A stretch of 39,621 nucleotides of DNA from contig JAJTEF010000007.1 in assembly GCA_021300355.1 (NCBI GenBank), positions 1-39,621 on the forward strand. The letters run 5' to 3'. The notes beneath the pieces are model-generated. The model saw nothing but the letters and a program-made list of their open reading frames with translations, ran no database searches and had not been told where the DNA came from. This document shows, piece after piece, positions 35,492 through 39,621 of the stretch. Origin of the DNA: Sphingomonadaceae bacterium (lineage in GTDB: Bacteria > Pseudomonadota > Alphaproteobacteria > Sphingomonadales > Sphingomonadaceae). The position numbers were made by a program, and so were the translations under genes. The stretch's first letter is position 1; the number at the start of each line of letters is the position of its first letter.

Positions 35492-37840
35492 ATGTCAAAA
35501 ATCAAGTTTCAGTTAATGGGCGCATCTGCTGTGGCTATCGCGTCGGTTGCCTTCGCAGCACCGGCTTTCGCGCAGGCCGAAAACAATGATTCCGCCAACG
35601 ATCGCGATACGATTGTTGTCACGGCGCAAAAGAAAGCGGAAAATGTCCAGGATGTCCCGATCGCAATAACTGCACTAAATGCAGCAGCACTCGAAGCGGC
35701 GCGCGTAGAGGACAGCAAAGATCTTCAGTTCAACGCACCCAATGTGACGCTGTCGGCTAACCGCAACATCACTATCCGCGGCGTCGGCTCCGCGTCATAC
35801 GGCGGAACGGGAGACACCAACATCGGCGTTCTGGTAAACGGCGTGTTCCTGCAGTCGGGTAGCAGTTTCGGCGAATTCTTTGACATGGAGCGTATCGAGG
35901 TTTTGCGCGGACCGCAGGGTACCTTGTTCGGTCGGAACACAACTGGCGGCGCCATCAACTTTGTAACGCGCCGACCGACTGACCGCTTTGAAGGGTATCT
36001 AGAGGTCCAGGGTGAAAACCCGCGTGGCATAAGAACTAATGCGGCGATTAACATTCCCTTGGCTAATGGCCTATCTCAGCGCTTCGCAGCTAATTACATC
36101 AACCGGGATGGCTATACAAAAAACCTACTCGATGGTTCGATGGTTGATGGCCGCAACCAGTTCACCTTGCGTTCTAGTACGCGCCTTCAGCCTTCGAGCT
36201 CCACAACGGTCGACCTCACGCTAACATATTTTAAGGAAGATTCGGATCGCCAGAACGCTGCTAAGTCGCTCTGCACACCTGATTCAGCCTTTGGCTGCTC
36301 GCCAAATTCAGTTTCAGCAGCGTTCCCGACGACCAACTTCACAATCGACAGTATCTTTCTTGGAGGGCGAGTTCGACCTAACACTTTTTCGGCAAATCCG
36401 ACCAGCCTACGCGAAGTTGTGATCGACGTTAAGCCGTTCCAGAAGGCAGAGGACTTCCTAGCGACCCTGGAGATTAATCAAGAGTTAGGAGGCCTTACGC
36501 TCACGGCGGTGACCGGCCTGCGTGACGGCAACAACTCAAGCGAGCGTGATTTCGATCAGGGGTATCGGCCGAATGCCTTTAACCCCGGTACGTTCGGGAC
36601 CCACGTGATCCCTGATGCCGGTAATGGCAACGGCGTGATGACCTACTTGTTGTCAGGTCGTCCGGTAACCACGACTGAATATCGCACGTCGCAGACTGGC
36701 GGCGGCACGCAAAAGCAGTTTAGCCAAGAGCTGCGCCTTGCTTCACGTTTGGATGGGAGCTTTAATTTTATCTTGGGTGGCTTTTATCTGAACTCGCGAG
36801 GCTCCGGTTACGTCGATACCTGGACCCCAGCAAACCGATTGTCCGGCGCTGTATCAAAGTTCAGCACGCGTTTAGGGCAGGTTGAATCTTATGCCGTTTT
36901 CGGTGAAGCCTATGTCGATCTTGCAGAGAACCTCAAGCTTACCGGTGGACTGCGCTACACTCATGATAAAAAGCATATCGAAACCGCTTCTGGCCTTTTC
37001 GCATTAAGCCCCTATTTCATCGGCGACGCGGACTTTGACAAGTTAACAGGGCGCGCGGTTATAAACTGGAAGCCAACGGTTTCATTTACGCAAGATACCA
37101 ACATATATCTGTCTTTCTCGCGTGGGTTTAAATCGGGTGGGTTCAACCCGGGCAACAACACTATTCCGGTTTTCGAATCAGAAGTGATCGATGCCTATGA
37201 ACTTGGCGCAAAGAATACGTTCATGGATGGCAAGGGCCGATTGAACTTGGCCTTGTTCAATTACGAATACTCCAACCTGATCGTCGGCAACCTTGTCGGA
37301 ACCGCTGTGGCGAACACCAACATTCCCAAGTCGCGAGTGAGAGGTTTAGAAGCGGAGTTGGTCTATACTCCGATCGAGCCGCTGCGCCTTGAGGCCAATC
37401 TTGGTCTACTGAACGCAACGGTCCGCAGCGATTTCCGTTCGTCTGACCCGTCTCGTGGCAAGGCACTGTTCCAGCTCCAAGGTAATCAGCTTCCGAATGC
37501 GCCGCGCCGTACGCTGAAGTTGGCTGCGGAATACACAGTTGATGCAGGGGAGGACTGGGCCGTTCGCCCGCGCATCGATTTCTATTCGCAGTCAGGCTTT
37601 CACTCGCGCGAATTCAACGTACCGGCAGACCGAGTTGGCAGTTGGAGCCAGCTCGATGCTTCGGTCCAGATTGCTAATAGCAAGAAGGATTGGAGCGTAA
37701 CTGCTTTTGTCAAGAATCTGGCGAATAAGGACAGCATCACTTGGCTTGAAGTGAACTCCGAATTGGTAGGCAGTTTCCGAAGTGCTTTCCTATTGGATCC
37801 GCGGACCTTCGGTATAAGCCTTCGCGTCGGCTTCGAGTAA
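35492..37840 (+). CDS. TonB-dependent outer-membrane receptor
   Basis: A 782-aa receptor: signal peptide ending AFAQA (about 28), TonB-box-like DTIVVTAQKK (about 40-48), plug domain (VPIAITALNA through GPQGTLFGRNTTGGAINFVTRRP abbreviated, to about 165) and a 22-strand-type barrel ending in ISLRVGFE. The plug wording is typical of the large sphingomonad receptor families. The ligand is not readable from sequence; the galTK neighbours suggest a galactose-containing sugar or glycoside, an inference only. Confidence 0.94.
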   Translation: MSKIKFQLMGASAVAIASVAFAAPAFAQAENNDSANDRDTIVVTAQKKAENVQDVPIAITALNAAALEAARVEDSKDLQFNAPNVTLSANRNITIRGVGSASYGGTGDTNIGVLVNGVFLQSGSSFGEFFDMERIEVLRGPQGTLFGRNTTGGAINFVTRRPTDRFEGYLEVQGENPRGIRTNAAINIPLANGLSQRFAANYINRDGYTKNLLDGSMVDGRNQFTLRSSTRLQPSSSTTVDLTLTYFKEDSDRQNAAKSLCTPDSAFGCSPNSVSAAFPTTNFTIDSIFLGGRVRPNTFSANPTSLREVVIDVKPFQKAEDFLATLEINQELGGLTLTAVTGLRDGNNSSERDFDQGYRPNAFNPGTFGTHVIPDAGNGNGVMTYLLSGRPVTTTEYRTSQTGGGTQKQFSQELRLASRLDGSFNFILGGFYLNSRGSGYVDTWTPANRLSGAVSKFSTRLGQVESYAVFGEAYVDLAENLKLTGGLRYTHDKKHIETASGLFALSPYFIGDADFDKLTGRAVINWKPTVSFTQDTNIYLSFSRGFKSGGFNPGNNTIPVFESEVIDAYELGAKNTFMDGKGRLNLALFNYEYSNLIVGNLVGTAVANTNIPKSRVRGLEAELVYTPIEPLRLEANLGLLNATVRSDFRSSDPSRGKALFQLQGNQLPNAPRRTLKLAAEYTVDAGEDWAVRPRIDFYSQSGFHSREFNVPADRVGSWSQLDASVQIANSKKDWSVTAFVKNLANKDSITWLEVNSELVGSFRSAFLLDPRTFGISLRVGFE

Positions 37841-37877
37841 GTAGACCGAAACGATCGACTGGCGCCCCTCCCGCCAG

Positions 37878-37906
37878 GGCAGGCGAAGGTAACCCCTTCG
37901 CCTGCC
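37878..37906. terminator. 12-bp perfect hairpin between receptor and hydrolase genes
   Basis: GGCAGGCGAAGG (37878-37889) pairs exactly with CCTTCGCCTGCC (37895-37906) across a 5-base loop. There is no U tract, so it may be a Rho-assisted terminator, an attenuator or an RNA-stabilising stem that lowers downstream expression. Confidence 0.6.
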
Positions 37907-37940
37907 GCTCCGACTAAGCAGTAACGGGACCATCTCAATC

Positions 37941-39224
37941 ATGCCGCGACTGATTATAGCCCTTGCAACCTTAATAGCCGCGATTTCTTCCGGTGCGGCG
38001 CAAGGGCAAGTCCAACCGATAGAGCGGGCAGCAGTCCACTCGGCCGAAATGCCTGAACTAGCAATGCTTGGTGCTTTTGGCATCGGCACGCGGATGGATC
38101 ATCTTGCGTCGGGTGATCGCACCATAGGTGTCCGCTTCTGGTATCCTGCGGTTCCTAGTAGCTCTTCTACCCGAGTGGTTTACAATCATCGTCGTGCATT
38201 GCCCGGCCAAAAGCCACTCCAAATTACAGAAACCGGGCTCGCTTTAGCTGACGCCAAGCCGATCGCTGGGCAGACCTTCCCATTGGTTATCATGTCTCAC
38301 GGCTATGGCGGCTGGTCGGAACATATGAGCCGCCTTGGAGAGACGCTCGCATCAAGGGGCTATGTGGTTGCCTCAATCGATCACCGGGACCAGCCTTTTA
38401 ATGATATTGCTTCATTTGCAGCTTCGTTCGCTGGGGTTCTAATTAACAGGACACTGGACCAACGGGCGGTGCTGAATGCGATCCTCGGTGCAAAACTGGC
38501 GCCACAGATCGCCGAAAAGATTACTCCGAATGCAATCGGCCTCCTCGGTTTCTCCATGGGCGGTTATGGTAGCTTGACCACAGCCGGCGCGGCACTTGAT
38601 CCGGCGGCCCCGGCCTTTGCCCAGTTATCGCCAGCTATGCGTGCGCAACTCCCTATTCCGGATCCCGCCCTGGCATCGAAAATCAAAGCTGTCGTAGTAC
38701 TTGCACCTTGGGGTGGACAGCCCGGCGCAGCTGTCTGGCAGGATTCTGCGCTTGCCAGCCTGCGAATGCCGCTGCTCGTTGTGGCGGGCGATCAAGACGA
38801 TGTTGTTGATTACGAGCGCGGGGTAAAACGGCTTTTCAATGCGGCGCAAGGCACCGACCGTTACCTTCTCGTTTATCGCGAGGCCGCGCATAACATTGCC
38901 GGAAATCCTGTGACAATCCCATCAGATGCTGACTTTCCAACGATTGAGTTCCTTACCGACCCTGTGTGGCGCAAGGAACGGATTGAAATGATAAACGCGC
39001 ATTTCATCGGAGCATTCCTTGACCTTGAATTGAAGGCCGAAGAAAGTAAAAGTATATATCTCGAAGTACCCACACCATTCGCAAACCAAGGTCAGTGGCC
39101 CAGCAGTTTTGGTCAGACATGGGGCGGCGTTACAGCGGGCAAGGACCAGCCAGGTTACTGGCGTGGATTTCAGCGTCGTTGGGCGCGTGGGTTGGAACTT
39201 CATCACAAATCGGCAGGTAAATGA
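37941..39224 (+). CDS. Secreted alpha/beta hydrolase
   Basis: A 427-aa protein with a signal peptide (LIIALATLIAAISSGAAQGQ, abbreviated) and an alpha/beta-hydrolase fold: oxyanion-loop region VIMSHGYGGWSE, nucleophile Ser205 in GFSMGG, acid Asp284 or Asp286 in AGDQDDVVDY, and His317 in EAAHNIAG. The arrangement resembles PAF-acetylhydrolase/dienelactone-hydrolase-like esterases. Its substrate is unknown; with the receptor upstream, deacylation of an imported compound is plausible. The stop overlaps the next start (ATGA). Confidence 0.88.
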   Translation: MPRLIIALATLIAAISSGAAQGQVQPIERAAVHSAEMPELAMLGAFGIGTRMDHLASGDRTIGVRFWYPAVPSSSSTRVVYNHRRALPGQKPLQITETGLALADAKPIAGQTFPLVIMSHGYGGWSEHMSRLGETLASRGYVVASIDHRDQPFNDIASFAASFAGVLINRTLDQRAVLNAILGAKLAPQIAEKITPNAIGLLGFSMGGYGSLTTAGAALDPAAPAFAQLSPAMRAQLPIPDPALASKIKAVVVLAPWGGQPGAAVWQDSALASLRMPLLVVAGDQDDVVDYERGVKRLFNAAQGTDRYLLVYREAAHNIAGNPVTIPSDADFPTIEFLTDPVWRKERIEMINAHFIGAFLDLELKAEESKSIYLEVPTPFANQGQWPSSFGQTWGGVTAGKDQPGYWRGFQRRWARGLELHHKSAGK

Positions 39225-39621
39225 ACAATATGCACAATCTTTTCGATCTTAACGGCCACGTCGCATTGGTAACGGGCGGCAATGGAGGACTTGGCCTTGC
39301 TATGGCAAAAGGCTTAGCCAAGGCAGGTGCGCAAATCGCAGTGTGGGGACGAAACGAAGCCAAGAATGCTGAGGCGGTTGCTGAACTGGTTGCGATGGGT
39401 GGCCACGCCCAAAGCTTCGAAGCTGACGTGACTGACCCGGCGTCTACCGCTGCGGCATTTGATCGCACCATTAATGCTTTCGGAAAAATCGACAGCTGTT
39501 TTGCCAACGCAGGTGGCGCGGGCGCTAGAGGCTCGTTCGTCGATATGGATCGGCAAGCCTGGCTCGACACGAACGAGCTCAATATCCTTAGCGTGATAGA
39601 CACGTTTCAGCTTGCAACGCG
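39221..39621 (+). CDS. Short-chain dehydrogenase/reductase, partial (3' end outside window)
   Basis: At least 133 residues of a classical SDR. The cofactor motif TGGNGGLG is near residue 18, GRN after strand 2 suggests NADP or NAD binding, then DVTD near 75 and NAGG near 100. The catalytic Ser-Tyr-Lys lies past the window edge. The start ATG overlaps the stop of the hydrolase gene, so the two are cotranscribed. The substrate cannot be told. Confidence 0.9.
   Translation, partial: MNNMHNLFDLNGHVALVTGGNGGLGLAMAKGLAKAGAQIAVWGRNEAKNAEAVAELVAMGGHAQSFEADVTDPASTAAAFDRTINAFGKIDSCFANAGGAGARGSFVDMDRQAWLDTNELNILSVIDTFQLAT

Overview
The window looks like alphaproteobacterial DNA, most likely from a sphingomonad (Sphingomonadales). 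The pointers are the style of the TonB-dependent receptor in the right flank, degenerate intergenic repeats of a kind I associate with that order, and the gene content. The taxon is an inference, not a match.

Bases 1-31250 are an integrative element of about 31.2 kb inserted in a tRNA-Gly(GCC) gene. The window opens inside the tRNA, and its last 46 bases are repeated exactly at 31205-31250 (attL and attR). A tyrosine integrase lies next to attL. Copies of a TGTTCGGAT motif lie just inside both ends, as expected for integrase arm sites.

The left 10 kb is the element's maintenance module. It holds the integrase, a small HUH-endonuclease-like (Rep-like) protein preceded by GATAAATA repeats, a ribbon-helix-helix protein, two very acidic proteins with matching leader sequences, and a serine recombinase behind a 12-bp inverted repeat. 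It also holds an 894-aa family B DNA polymerase with complete exonuclease and polymerase motifs, and three unrecognised genes. A tRNA-integrated element coding its own family B polymerase is the hallmark of pipolins (primer-independent PolB elements), so the whole is best described as a pipolin-like element with a metal-resistance cargo.

The cargo runs from 10.4 to 30.8 kb. (a) A copper block: P-type ATPase CopA, CopD and CopC on the minus strand, divergent from a CnrY/CnrX/CnrH-like anti-sigma/sensor/ECF-sigma trio, then the multicopper oxidase CopA, CopB, a PepSY protein and four small secreted metal-binding proteins. Three promoters in this block share the pattern TGAGGG-N15-GCGTAT, probably the sites of the local ECF sigma factor. 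(b) A divalent-metal block: a MerR regulator (Cys77/112/120) with DUF3147, YnfA and methyltransferase genes on the minus strand. Divergent from it is an operon of a cation transporter, an SRPBCC-DUF3703 fusion, a His-rich protein, CzcC, CzcB, CzcA and CzcD, behind a classic MerR promoter with a 19-bp spacer.

Right of attR the host chromosome resumes: repeat-rich non-coding DNA, a DUF4345-like membrane protein divergent from an HxlR-type regulator, then galT-galK, a TonB-dependent receptor, a secreted alpha/beta hydrolase and the start of a short-chain dehydrogenase.
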